Positions 19,831-34,298 of a stretch of 64,000 bases of DNA are shown piece after piece. The stretch spans positions 1-64,000 of the forward strand of contig NZ_DAHVHY010000003.1 in assembly GCF_027322205.1 (NCBI RefSeq), in the 5' to 3' direction. This DNA is from Acidithiobacillus sp. GTDB taxonomy: Bacteria; Pseudomonadota; Gammaproteobacteria; Acidithiobacillales; Acidithiobacillaceae. The notes below the pieces were generated by a model, which was not told where the DNA came from, did no database searches, and saw only the letters and a list, made by a program, of their open reading frames with translations. The translations under genes and the position numbers were made by a program. The first letter of the stretch is position 1. Each line of letters starts with the position of its first letter.

Positions 19831-19885
19831 GCTCGGCCCTGCTTTGCAGTCCGGCGACAGGGTGCGGTGACAACCAGGTGACGAT

Positions 19886-25739
<5,854 letters not shown>

Positions 25740-25742
25740 ACG

Positions 25743-26801
25743 GTGTCCGCCACGCTGCAGAACGACAACTTCCTGCGCGCCTGCCTGTGCCAGCCGGTGG
25801 ATCATGTCCCTATCTGGCTGATGCGCCAGGCCGGCCGTTATCTGCCGGAGTATCGCGCTACCCGCGCCCGTGCCGGGGATTTTCTCACCCTCTGCACCAC
25901 GCCGGAACTGGCCTGTGAAGTGACGCTGCAGCCTATCGATCATTTTCCGCTGGATGCCGCCATCCTGTTCTCGGACATCCTGACCATTCCCTATGTCATG
26001 GGACTCGGACTGCAATTTCAGGAGGGCGAAGGTCCGGTATTCGGGCACCCCTTGCGCAACGCCGCGGACATCGACGCGCTGAGTCAGCCCGATCCGGAAA
26101 CGGAGCTGCGCTTCGTGATGGATACAGTGCGGCTCATCCGCCGGGCGCTGAATGGACGGGTGCCTCTCATCGGCTTTGCCGGTAGTCCCTGGACCCTCGC
26201 CTGCTACATGATCGAAGGTCGCGGCAGCCGCGACTTCATCCATATCAAAGGGTTACTGTATAGCGATTCAGCACTATTGCATCGCCTTCTACGTCATCTG
26301 GCCGCATCGGTCACCCAATACCTCAACGCGCAGATTGCCGCTGGGGTGCAGGCAGTGATGATTTTTGATACCTGGGGTGGCGCCCTCAGCACCCAGGCTT
26401 ATGCAGAGTTCTCGCTTGCGTATATGAGCGAGATCATCGCCGGTTTGAAGCGCGAAGCGGAAGGTCGCCAAGTACCAGTCCTGCTCTTTACCAAAGGCGG
26501 GGGTAACTGGCTGGAGGCAATGGCGGCGAGCGGCGCCGATGTGCTGGGTCTCGACTGGACAACCGAGTTAAGCGTCGCCCGTCGGCATCTGGGTGATGGC
26601 ATAGCACTGCAGGGCAATATGGACCCCATCGCCCTCTATGGCAGCGCCAGCGCTGTCGCCGCAGAGGCAGAGCGTGTTCTGGCCAGCCATGGACCCGGGC
26701 CGGGCCACATCTTCAATCTCGGCCATGGCATCACCCCGCAAACCCCCATCGGCAACGTCGCCACCCTGGTGGAGAGCGTCCATAACTGGCGGCCAGCCTA
26801 A
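25743..26801 (+). CDS. hemE: Uroporphyrinogen decarboxylase
   Basis: HemE removes four carboxyls from uroporphyrinogen III in haem synthesis. Its 352 residues start at a GTG, 3 bases after gltD. Both family signatures are present: [15 protein letters not shown] (substrate Arg residues) and [16 protein letters not shown]. Its position after gltBD links it to glutamate, the precursor of haem in bacteria using the C5 route; that regulatory reading is inference. Confidence 0.96.
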   Translation: MSATLQNDNFLRACLCQPVDHVPIWLMRQAGRYLPEYRATRARAGDFLTLCTTPELACEVTLQPIDHFPLDAAILFSDILTIPYVMGLGLQFQEGEGPVFGHPLRNAADIDALSQPDPETELRFVMDTVRLIRRALNGRVPLIGFAGSPWTLACYMIEGRGSRDFIHIKGLLYSDSALLHRLLRHLAASVTQYLNAQIAAGVQAVMIFDTWGGALSTQAYAEFSLAYMSEIIAGLKREAEGRQVPVLLFTKGGGNWLEAMAASGADVLGLDWTTELSVARRHLGDGIALQGNMDPIALYGSASAVAAEAERVLASHGPGPGHIFNLGHGITPQTPIGNVATLVESVHNWRPA

Positions 26802-26802
26802 C

Positions 26803-27705
26803 CTAACCCTCGTGACCATGCCGCCATGCCGCCCAGGCATCGCGGATAAGATGACGGCGCGCATCATGCAGGTAAGTCACCGAAGCTCCCTGCTCCATCC
26901 GCTGTAAGGCATCGGCGATGGCCATCTGAGCCATTGCAGCCAAATTCCTGCGCCCCAACTCTGGGGCCAGCGCGGGCAGGAATTCTACCCGCAACGTCAG
27001 CGGTGCCGCCGCCGCCAGTCTCCAGAGATGTCCGAACAGGCTATCTTCACCGATAAAGGGACAGAGGGGATCGGGTTGACCGGGGCGCAGCACATCTTCG
27101 TAACGCAAAGCCACCGGAATCGTCGACGCTACTGCCCCAGAGGCAATCTCAAAAGGCGCCGCAAAAAAGCTACCCACCCTTTTGCCATCGCTGGTGGTCC
27201 CTTCCGGAAAAAGGATGATGCTGGTGCCCGTTGCCAGAATCTCGCTGGCCTGACGCACCGTGCGCTGACTCGCACGGGCGTCACTGCGATCAATAAAAAG
27301 GGTCCCCAGCCACTCGCCCATAATCCCGAAAAAAGGCCAGGCACGCATTTCCTTCTTCGCCACAAAACGACCAGGAACCAAAGTCGCGAGTGCGAGAATA
27401 TCCAGGTAGGAAACATGGTTGGCGGCAACAAGCACCGGTGGTTTGGGGACGAATCCATCCACACGCAAATGAATGCCAAAGATGCGCAAGGCCTGCCGAC
27501 TCCACCAGGCAAAAGCCCGGTAGCTGACTGCGTCCGGTTCGGATTTGCGCGCACAAGTCCAGATCGCCAACGGGAAGGCCAGAAACAGATAAAACACCAG
27601 CACCGGCAGCCGCCAGACACGTCGCAAAGCATTGCGCCGCGAACGGCGCCAACGCCGCCCCGGGTAAGTCACCAATACCGAGGCGGGCTTTTTACGGCGT
27701 GTCAT
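26803..27705 (-). CDS. olsA: Lysophospholipid-type O-acyltransferase, probable ornithine-lipid OlsA
   Basis: This is a PlsC-family acyltransferase of 300 residues. Motif I is NHVSYLD with H97 and D102, and motif III is FPEGT (166-170). A basic N-terminus and a hydrophobic helix (about 33-50) attach it to the inner membrane. By itself it could be PlsC, but it overlaps by ATGA with an OlsB-like N-acyltransferase gene, so the likely job is O-acylation of lyso-ornithine lipid. That function is inferred from context. The stop is one base from the convergent hemE stop. Confidence 0.82.
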   Translation of the reverse strand: MTRRKKPASVLVTYPGRRWRRSRRNALRRVWRLPVLVFYLFLAFPLAIWTCARKSEPDAVSYRAFAWWSRQALRIFGIHLRVDGFVPKPPVLVAANHVSYLDILALATLVPGRFVAKKEMRAWPFFGIMGEWLGTLFIDRSDARASQRTVRQASEILATGTSIILFPEGTTSDGKRVGSFFAAPFEIASGAVASTIPVALRYEDVLRPGQPDPLCPFIGEDSLFGHLWRLAAAAPLTLRVEFLPALAPELGRRNLAAMAQMAIADALQRMEQGASVTYLHDARRHLIRDAWAAWRHGHEG

Positions 27706-28478
27706 TTACGCGCGTCCACCGGTTCCAGGAAGCGCTGCTGATAGCGCGGGGTGATCAGACCAGCTTCGCACCAGACGAAGAAATCTGCACAATGAAATTG
27801 CGGATCCCAGAATGGTTCGCCGCCGATGCGTACCCCCGCCCTTAAGTAGCCCTTGAGCAAGCCAGGCAGTGTGGCCGGGTCTACCTGCGCTTGCACATCA
27901 AAATTGGGGACGGCGCGCAGGGGGAATACCCGCTGTTCCTGCGGCGTCAGGTACGCATTGAGACTCTGGTACAAGGCGCCAAGGGCCGGGCCATCGGTGC
28001 TGTGTACACTCGCACAGCCCATGAGATAATCAATCTGCCACATCGCCATGGCCTCGGCCAGCCCCGACCAGAGCAGCGCAATCACCGCGCCCTGACGGTA
28101 GTCAGGATGTACGCAGGATCGTCCCAACTCCATAATTCGCACATTCAAAGCCAGCAGGCGTGAAAGATCAAACTCTGTCTCGGCATAATAGCGGCCCACA
28201 CAGGCGACCTTCTCAGGGAGGAAGAGGCGGTAGGTACCCACAACTTCCTGACGGACCTCATCTTCGACAATCAGGTGTTCACAAAAAGGGTCGTATTCAT
28301 CCTGATCCAGACCAGGACGACCACTGAACTGGGCACCATACTCGGCACTGAATACGTCATAGCGCAGTCGTTGCGCCGCATCTACTTCGTCCTGGTGGCG
28401 CGCCAGAAAAAGACGCAACGAGCGCTCTTTCTTGGTAGTGACGCGACCGGTACTACCGTGAGACTGGGTGCTGAGCAT
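27702..28478 (-). CDS. olsB: Ornithine N-alpha-acyltransferase, OlsB-like (GNAT fold)
   Basis: OlsB transfers a 3-hydroxyacyl chain from ACP to ornithine, the first step in ornithine lipid synthesis. The 258-residue protein has the family features: RLRYDVFSAEYG near the N-terminus, EHLIVED, VVGTYRLFLP, the MELGRSCVHPDYRQG segment and a C-terminal CADFFVW. The start at 28478 has GGAGAG upstream; a TTG six codons earlier is less likely. Ornithine lipids are phosphate-free and are known from acidophilic sulfur oxidisers, which fits the suspected host. Confidence 0.85.
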   Translation of the reverse strand: MLSTQSHGSTGRVTTKKERSLRLFLARHQDEVDAAQRLRYDVFSAEYGAQFSGRPGLDQDEYDPFCEHLIVEDEVRQEVVGTYRLFLPEKVACVGRYYAETEFDLSRLLALNVRIMELGRSCVHPDYRQGAVIALLWSGLAEAMAMWQIDYLMGCASVHSTDGPALGALYQSLNAYLTPQEQRVFPLRAVPNFDVQAQVDPATLPGLLKGYLRAGVRIGGEPFWDPQFHCADFFVWCEAGLITPRYQQRFLEPVDARK

Positions 28479-28825
28479 ACGGGGCTCTCCGTGCAAAAAC
28501 GATAACGAACCTTACTTATTGTGACTCACAAATATGACAATAGTGCGGCACTCCCATGAACTTTTTGTGACAATGATACGCCGACTCTCACAGACATGGT
28601 AACTTTTCTCCGTAAAAATATCGTGTTGACCTTACTGCAAGAGTCCTCGCCACCAGTCACCAGCGTCAATACGAGCATTTTATATCATGAACCAAGCAAT
28701 ACCAGCCCCGATCTCAAATCGCAGTGGTTCCGCTGTGGATTGCGGCAGACTCTTGCACCGTACGCCCTCAATAGTTACTGTATATCTTTGCGTTAGCACA
28801 TTCCGTCAGAGGTGAAAGTTCTGCC
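28479..28825. other. 347-bp gene-free region between divergent olsB and the BFD-like gene
   Basis: No credible coding frame is seen. The olsB-proximal part is AT-rich and holds a 13-bp palindrome, TTGTGA-C-TCACAA (28519-28531). Further on, a perfect 10-bp inverted repeat, TGCAAGAGTC (28636-28645) and GACTCTTGCA (28748-28757), brackets 102 bases that include a small hairpin (CAGTGG/CCGCTG near 28723). A weak promoter-like pair (TTGCAC 28753, TACTGT 28776) could serve the downstream gene. The bracketed block could be a structured RNA, a regulatory region or a decayed small element. Confidence 0.5.
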
Positions 28826-29035
28826 ATGTCCGCCGCCCCCGAGGAAGTCGATGACAGCCCCTATTGCTGCTGCTCGGCCGCCACTTTTCAGGAAATCCTT
28901 GAGCGCCAGCGCGCCAAGCCCTTGCCCTTTATGGAACTTTTGATGATCCATGCCGGCTGCGGCGCTGGTTGCGGCAGTTGCATCGACGATCTGGAAGCCT
29001 ATTTGCGCAGTCACGACGCCTATATAGAGGATTGA
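28826..29035 (+). CDS. BFD-like [2Fe-2S] ferredoxin
   Basis: This small protein of 69 residues has the cysteine spacing of bacterioferritin-associated ferredoxin: C14-x-C16, then 32 residues, then C49-x2-C52. An extra Cys at 15 and one at 45 flank the presumed ligands. BFD proteins reduce bacterioferritin to release stored iron; other BFD-fold domains serve in varied redox enzymes. No bacterioferritin gene is nearby. GAGGTGAAAG precedes the ATG, and the stop overlaps the probable TTG start of the next gene. Confidence 0.75.
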   Translation: MSAAPEEVDDSPYCCCSAATFQEILERQRAKPLPFMELLMIHAGCGAGCGSCIDDLEAYLRSHDAYIED

Positions 29036-30000
29036 ATCCTTCCTGCACTTTTCATCCACCCTGGTGGGCGCGGGGTGGAGATTTTCAGACTATCTGGGCG
29101 CCCTTTTTCGCCCGATCGGGTCCTGTCGATTTTCGCCGGGAAATCTGGGGAACCCCCGATGGCGACCAGGTCGCTGTAGACTGGGTGGACGCATCAGCCG
29201 ATGCACCTGTACTTATTCTCTTTCATGGCTTGGCGAGCAGTTCGCGGGGACATTATGCCCGCTCCCTCGCTGCGGGTCTGCGGCAGAGGGGGTGGGTAGG
29301 CTGTTTTATCAATTTCCGCGGCTGCGGAGGAATAGACAACTTACTGCCCCGTGGCTATCACGCGGGTGATAGTGTGGAGATTCACTGGATGCTGGAGCGC
29401 ACTGCTGCACTGTTCCCGCGTCGCGCACGATATGCTGTCGGCGTCTCTCTCGGCGGTAATGCCCTACTCAAATATCTGGGCGAGGCAGGGGACGCGGCGC
29501 GCAAAAATCTGGAACGTGCGGCTGCCGTCTGCGCCCCCATTGATCTGGTCGCGACGGCAGAGTATCTGCAATCCAGCCATCTTCGCTTCTACAATCAGTA
29601 TTTTCTCCAGAAAATGAAAAGTTCTGTTCGCCGTTACAAGGCCCGATACCCGGATATGGCGGACTGGCCACGGGTCTTTTCGGCAAAAAGCGTGTATGAT
29701 TTCGATGAATATTTTACGGCACCAGTGCATGGTTTCTCAGGCGCCCGACACCTCTGGGAAGAAGGCTCCGCAGCGCCGTTGTTGTCACATATCAATGTGC
29801 CCACATTGCTGCTGAACAGCGCGGATGATCCTATTGTACCCATCAACAGCCTGCGCAATGTTCAGATAAGCCCGGCCGTAACACGTTGCATCACCGAGCA
29901 AGGCGGTCATGTTGGCTTTATAGATGGCGCCTTTCCCGGTCATCTGCGCTGGTTGCCAAACACGCTGCTGGACTATTTTGAGAGGAAGAGCATCCCATGA
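29032..30000 (+). CDS. YheT-family alpha/beta hydrolase
   Basis: The protein is an alpha/beta hydrolase of the YheT/UPF0017 group, function undetermined. It carries the HG oxyanion segment LILFHGLASSS, the family mark FINFRGCGG, the nucleophile elbow GVSLGGNALLKYLG (Ser), and late DDPIVP and GGHVGF segments supplying Asp and His. The start is uncertain: TTG at 29032 overlaps the preceding stop as TTGA and gives 322 residues of family-like length, while an upstream TTG at 28969 would run inside the ferredoxin gene. The gene is coupled to its neighbours on both sides. Confidence 0.83.
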   Translation: MNPSCTFHPPWWARGGDFQTIWAPFFARSGPVDFRREIWGTPDGDQVAVDWVDASADAPVLILFHGLASSSRGHYARSLAAGLRQRGWVGCFINFRGCGGIDNLLPRGYHAGDSVEIHWMLERTAALFPRRARYAVGVSLGGNALLKYLGEAGDAARKNLERAAAVCAPIDLVATAEYLQSSHLRFYNQYFLQKMKSSVRRYKARYPDMADWPRVFSAKSVYDFDEYFTAPVHGFSGARHLWEEGSAAPLLSHINVPTLLLNSADDPIVPINSLRNVQISPAVTRCITEQGGHVGFIDGAFPGHLRWLPNTLLDYFERKSIP

Positions 30001-30368
30001 CAGACCATCCGCAACCCCGTCTTCGCATTCTGCTGGCGGAAGCCATCGCCATTGGCCCTGGTAAGGCCGAACTGCTCCGTCATATCCGCGAAGCAGGCTC
30101 CATCTCCGCAGCGGCGCGGGCGATGAATATGAGTTACCGGCGCGCTTGGTTGCTGGTGGACACCATGAATCACTGCTTTCTGGCGCCGGTAGTCAGCACC
30201 GCCACGGGTGGCAGTCATGGCGGCGGCGCCCATCTGACCGAGATGGGTGAAGAAATCTTGAAGCGCTATGAGGCGATGGAAAGCAAGGCGAATGCGACCC
30301 TCGCTCCCGATATCGCCGAATTCCGCAAACTCATGCAACTCCACAAACCGGAAGAAAACGCTTCGTGA
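29997..30368 (+). CDS. ModE-type winged-helix DNA-binding protein (no molybdate domain)
   Basis: A 123-residue protein consisting of the ModE N-terminal DNA-binding domain only: LLRHIREAGSISAAARAMNM is the helix-turn-helix, followed by SYRRAWLLVDTMN and GGSHGGGAHLTEMGEEIL with the winged loop. The Mop/TOBE molybdate-sensing half of E. coli ModE is missing. Targets may be molybdate genes, such as the ABC pair at 42-44 kb, but nothing local proves this. It overlaps the hydrolase stop by ATGA and ilvA by GTGA. Confidence 0.85.
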   Translation: MTDHPQPRLRILLAEAIAIGPGKAELLRHIREAGSISAAARAMNMSYRRAWLLVDTMNHCFLAPVVSTATGGSHGGGAHLTEMGEEILKRYEAMESKANATLAPDIAEFRKLMQLHKPEENAS

Positions 30369-31885
30369 AAAACCTGCTCCGCGAAGTACTTTGCAGTCGG
30401 GTCTACGATGTGGCCCGGGAAACGCCCCTGGAAACGGCGCCCAAACTGAGCCCCCGCCTGCAGCGCGAAGTGCTGTTCAAACGCGAAGACCTGCAGCCGG
30501 TGTTCAGCTTCAAACTGCGCGGCGCCTACAACAAGATCGCGCAGCTTTCGGACGCCGAAAAAGCACGCGGTGTCATCACCGCCAGCGCCGGCAATCATGC
30601 GCAGGGCGTCGCCTACGCTGCCCAGAAGCTGGGTATCCGTGCGGTGATCGTCATGCCCGGCACCACCCCGGAAATCAAGGTCAATGCGGTACGGGCGCGG
30701 GGTGCGGAGGTCATTCTTCATGGCGACAGCTACTCCGACGCGCAGGCACATTGCGACGCCCTGATCGCCGAATCGGGCCTGGTCTTCATTCCACCCTTTG
30801 ACGATCCGCTGGTCATTGCCGGACAAGGGACGATAGGCGCAGAGATACTCCGTCAGCGAGGCGCCGGCCTAGAAGCGATTTTCGTTCCGGTGGGAGGCGG
30901 CGGCCTCATTGCCGGGGTGGCGGCCTACCTGAAATCCATCGTGCCGGAAATTCGCATCATTGGCGTTGAACCCTTTGAGGCCGATGCCATGTATCAGTCT
31001 TTGCAAGCGGGGAAACGGGTTACATTACCACAGGTCGGTATTTTCGCCGATGGTGTGGCGGTGCGCCAGGTGGGAGAACACACCTTTGCCCTCTGCCAGA
31101 AATATGTGGATGAGATCGTGCGGGTGAGTAACGACGAGATCTGTGCAGCCATCAAGGACGTTTTTGACGAGACCCGTTCCATTATGGAGCCGGCGGGCGC
31201 GCTTGCCTTGGCGGGTCTCAAGCGAATGGCCGCAACGGATGCCGGTCAAGGCGGGGCCTGGGTCGCTATTCTTTCCGGAGCCAACATGAATTTTGATCGA
31301 CTGCGCTTTATCGCCGAGCGGGCGGAACTAGGCGAGGCCCGCGAGGCGCTGTTTGCGGTCACGATTCCAGAACGACCAGGGGCCTTTCGCGCCTTCTGCG
31401 CGGCCATTGGTCAGCGGGTCGTGACGGAGTTCAATTATCGCCTGCACCACCGTGATCGGGCGCATATTTTTGTCGGTGTGGCTATCCGCGACCGGGAAGA
31501 CGCCAGTGCATTGCTGGAGAGCTTGCGGGCAACCGGTCACGAGGCATTGGACCTGAGTGATGACGAAATGGCCAAGCTGCATATTCGTCATATGGTCGGT
31601 GGCCATGCGGCCGCGGCACAGGATGAGCGGATTTATCGCTTTGAATTTCCGGAGCGTCCTGGCGCGCTGATGGATTTTCTCGACCAGTTAGGCGGGCACT
31701 GGAATATCAGTCTCTTCCATTATCGTAATAATGGTGTAGACCTGGGTCGGGTGCTGGCGGGCTTTGAGGTGCCGAACGCGGATGTAGTGCAGTTTGAGGC
31801 GTTACTGGCCGGTCTCAATTATGCGCATGTCGCAGAAACCGCCAATCCTGCCTACCAGTTTTTTCTGGATCAGGGTCAGCACTGA
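30365..31885 (+). CDS. ilvA: Threonine ammonia-lyase, biosynthetic
   Basis: IlvA deaminates threonine to 2-oxobutyrate, the entry to isoleucine. The 506 residues comprise a PLP fold II catalytic domain with the lysine in PVFSFKLRGAYNK and the phosphate loop PVGGGGLIAG, then two C-terminal ACT-like regulatory domains (PERPGAFRAFC and PERPGALMDFLDQLGG) for isoleucine and valine control. The start is GTG, overlapping the ModE-like stop. It completes the isoleucine pathway begun by ilvBHC at 4-7 kb. Confidence 0.95.
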   Translation: MKNLLREVLCSRVYDVARETPLETAPKLSPRLQREVLFKREDLQPVFSFKLRGAYNKIAQLSDAEKARGVITASAGNHAQGVAYAAQKLGIRAVIVMPGTTPEIKVNAVRARGAEVILHGDSYSDAQAHCDALIAESGLVFIPPFDDPLVIAGQGTIGAEILRQRGAGLEAIFVPVGGGGLIAGVAAYLKSIVPEIRIIGVEPFEADAMYQSLQAGKRVTLPQVGIFADGVAVRQVGEHTFALCQKYVDEIVRVSNDEICAAIKDVFDETRSIMEPAGALALAGLKRMAATDAGQGGAWVAILSGANMNFDRLRFIAERAELGEAREALFAVTIPERPGAFRAFCAAIGQRVVTEFNYRLHHRDRAHIFVGVAIRDREDASALLESLRATGHEALDLSDDEMAKLHIRHMVGGHAAAAQDERIYRFEFPERPGALMDFLDQLGGHWNISLFHYRNNGVDLGRVLAGFEVPNADVVQFEALLAGLNYAHVAETANPAYQFFLDQGQH

Positions 31886-31892
31886 ACCCGGC

Positions 31893-32297
31893 TTAATCCC
31901 CGCGCGGGACAAACATCAAACGCAGAGACTCGCCGATACCCGCCGCCATACCGTGCCAGCGGCGGGCGATGTCCGCATCCATGTGGTCCAGCATGGTTTC
32001 ATGAAAGAGCGTGAGCCAGTCATCCACCAGCGGATTGCTTACTCCAACCGACGCGTGTTTCTCGCCCAGCGCATAGCGGTAGTCTTTGTAGGGAAGTCCG
32101 CCGGATACTGTCCACCAGTAGTGGCTGAGTCGGTCTTTGTGCAGATCCCAGTCCTGGACGACGGAGAAAGGCTCTGCCAGGGTCGGGTGATGCTGGATGC
32201 GATTGTAGAAATCGTCCACCACGGCACGAATCACCGGCAGCGTAATCTTCTCGCAAAGGGGTTCGAGACGGCGTTTGGGAGGGCTTACCCGCTCCAT
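31893..32297 (-). CDS. Group III truncated haemoglobin
   Basis: A 134-residue globin of the truncated type III (trHbP) group. Family segments are VVDDFYNRIQHHPTLAEPF (B to E helices), HKDRLSHYWW, and GEKHASVGVSNPLVDDWLTLF, which holds the proximal His and the G8 Trp. Group III globins bind oxygen or NO, and their roles are mostly unknown. The ATG at 32297 has GGAG upstream; a TTG 22 codons earlier is unlikely. It follows the FAD dehydrogenase gene after 84 bases on the same strand and converges with ilvA. Confidence 0.84.
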   Translation of the reverse strand: MERVSPPKRRLEPLCEKITLPVIRAVVDDFYNRIQHHPTLAEPFSVVQDWDLHKDRLSHYWWTVSGGLPYKDYRYALGEKHASVGVSNPLVDDWLTLFHETMLDHMDADIARRWHGMAAGIGESLRLMFVPRGD

Positions 32298-32381
32298 GAT
32301 CGGCTCCGGCGTCCGCAGACTTGGAAAACGTGCAGTATTGCTGATAGAGCAAGTGCGGGTCAACGTCCAAAAACCCGATGG

Positions 32382-33632
32382 TCAGAAGCGCTCTGGACGA
32401 TAGGGTGCGGGGTCCGTAAATGGCGTTTCACCCGCCATCATTTCGGCCAGTAGACGCCCGGTGGTGGGACCCAGGGTCAGCCCCTGATGACAATGGCCAA
32501 AGGCATACCAGACCCCGGGATGCCTCGGCGCCCGGCCAATGATCGGCAGCATATCCGGCGTGCAGGGGCGCACCCCCATCCAGGGGTCGGCGTCCAGACG
32601 CTTGCCCAGGGCAGGCAATAACCGGCGTGCCTGCGCCTCCGCGCGAGTGAGCGGAATAGCGGAAGGCGGTGCATCCCGGTGCGCAAACTCCGCACCGGTC
32701 GTCAGCCGGATGCCGCGCTGCATAGGCGCCAGCATATAGCCCTGATCAGCATCGAGCACCGGGTGACAGAGTGGCGTGGCCTCCGGCTGGGCGTAGTGCA
32801 TGTGATAGCCCCTTTTTGCAAAGAGTGGCGGATGGTAACCCAAAGGTCCGGTCACATCCGGCGACCAAGCGCCCAAGGCCACCACCACCTCGGCGGCATC
32901 CACCGGTCCATGCACCGTAGCGATGCGCCATCCCGTCGAACTGTGTTCCACACCCTGCACGGCGTTGGTGCGAAACTCGCCGCCCATCCGGGTAAAATAG
33001 TTCAGGTACGCGCGCGTGAGCGCATGAGGGTCGACAACAGCCAGCGGTTGGGTCCAGTGAATGCCACCGGCCAGCCCAGAACGCAGGCTGTACTCCATCG
33101 CCGCCACTTGAGCGCTGTCGAGAGCGTCGTAGGCCACCGCAAAATTCTCGGCCTTAAATGCCGCCTCTTTCAGGGCATGATCCAGAGACTCGGGCTTTTC
33201 ATGTACCTGCAACCAGCCACCGGGACGGAGCAGATCAATCGCCCCCGCCGCTCCGGCCAGAGCCAGATGGTCATCCAGACAGTGGGTAATCAGTGCGGCA
33301 TAATGCCGGGCAATCATCCGATGACGATCTTCCTGGGAGTTATACCAGTACTGCATAAAGGGAATGGCCAGACGCGGCAGCATCGTCCCCCGGTAGTAGG
33401 CCTCGGTCGACTGATTGCGGGCATAGCTGAGCAGTGTCGCCAGGGCACGGGGGAAGGGGTGCGGCATAACTGCCTCGCGCTGAATCAGGCCGGCATTGCC
33501 GAAGGACGTCCCCTCCCCAGGCCCGCGCTGGTCCAGAAGCATTGTGGAACGGCCCCGTAGTTGCAACTGCAAGGCAATGGAGACTCCAACAATGCCTGCG
33601 CCCAGAACTACCACGTCACCATGTGCTGCCAT
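32382..33632 (-). CDS. FAD-dependent D-amino-acid dehydrogenase-like oxidoreductase
   Basis: A DAO-superfamily flavoprotein of 416 residues, most like the DadA small subunit. The FAD loop VVVLGAGIVGVSIALQL is at the N-terminus, then GTSFGNAGLI, and GVRPCTPDMLPIIGRAP and a C-terminal GHCHQGLTLGP as in DadA and glycine oxidase. It deaminates D-amino acids or related amines to 2-oxo acids, passing electrons to the respiratory chain; the substrate cannot be assigned. The ATG is at 33632. It may be co-transcribed with the globin gene. Confidence 0.85.
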   Translation of the reverse strand: MAAHGDVVVLGAGIVGVSIALQLQLRGRSTMLLDQRGPGEGTSFGNAGLIQREAVMPHPFPRALATLLSYARNQSTEAYYRGTMLPRLAIPFMQYWYNSQEDRHRMIARHYAALITHCLDDHLALAGAAGAIDLLRPGGWLQVHEKPESLDHALKEAAFKAENFAVAYDALDSAQVAAMEYSLRSGLAGGIHWTQPLAVVDPHALTRAYLNYFTRMGGEFRTNAVQGVEHSSTGWRIATVHGPVDAAEVVVALGAWSPDVTGPLGYHPPLFAKRGYHMHYAQPEATPLCHPVLDADQGYMLAPMQRGIRLTTGAEFAHRDAPPSAIPLTRAEAQARRLLPALGKRLDADPWMGVRPCTPDMLPIIGRAPRHPGVWYAFGHCHQGLTLGPTTGRLLAEMMAGETPFTDPAPYRPERF

Positions 33633-34074
33633 ATAGACCCCGAGAAAAATTGAACAAGCCCATTCCGAGCGCCACTTCTTTGTCCGGTATAAACCCAACC
33701 AGCATGCATGGACACTGAAATGACGTTTCTATGGGGTATTTTTGATATTGCAGGGACCTGTCGCCATGGTCAAGGCAAAAAATATGGTTTGTGCTGGACG
33801 TGCGTAACGCTGTGCGTGTCAACCAGCGATAACACCATTTTGGGTGATTACCAGATGAGCATCATCGCTTTTCAGAAAGGAGATTTTTGTTGCTGTTATC
33901 TGTTCAATACGGCGGAGAGCATACGATCCCCGCAGAATATCATAACAACCATTATTAACAATAAGTTACGAAAAACATGGTTTGGCTTTTTGTACCACTT
34001 TGTTGCATCGGAAAACCTGGTGTGGGGTTGTATATGTCCCCACCCTGGCAATGCTTTAGGTATTGTGTACGGGA
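33633..34074. other. AT-rich spacer with no recognisable gene
   Basis: About 440 bases with short random frames only. The first part is presumably the promoter region of the dehydrogenase gene. Base composition is visibly lower in GC than the flanking core genes and matches the ccsB region beyond. Confidence 0.6.
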
Positions 34075-34279
34075 TGGTACCTGATTGCCGGCACGCACGC
34101 CACACACAAGCACCACGACCATACAGGAGTGGCTGGCCAAGCATTCGCATGTACTTCACACCAACTTCGACATCGTGGCGTGGTTGAAGTTGGTCGAGCG
34201 ATTCTCCCGCGATATCATCACTCAGCGGCCGCACCGCGAAATATTCTGCGAAAGGTCATTCGCGCTGACAGCCACTTAA
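34075..34279 (+). pseudogene. IS630-family transposase remnant (C-terminal DDE end, frameshifted)
   Basis: Pieces of an IS630-type transposase appear in all three forward frames. WYLIAGTHATHKH corresponds to the usual LIxDNYATHKH, with the catalytic Asp lost. TTIQEWLAKHSHV is in the next frame. YFTPTSTSW matches the family HFTPTSxSW. AWLKLVERFSRDIITQ and HREIF end at a TAA at 34277. At least two single-base shifts separate the pieces, and no inverted terminal repeats were found. It is a dead fragment of the 3' end only. Confidence 0.78.
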
Positions 34280-34298
34280 GTACCAACAGAGCCATTTC

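Noticed and set aside
28519..28531. TTGTGA-C-TCACAA as a CRP/FNR site
   Set aside because: The half-sites match but are separated by one base rather than six, so a Crp-type dimer would not fit.
33708..34187. A 159-codon frame in the AT-rich gap
   Set aside because: No ribosome-binding site or family likeness; its last residues are merely one frame of the IS630 remnant.
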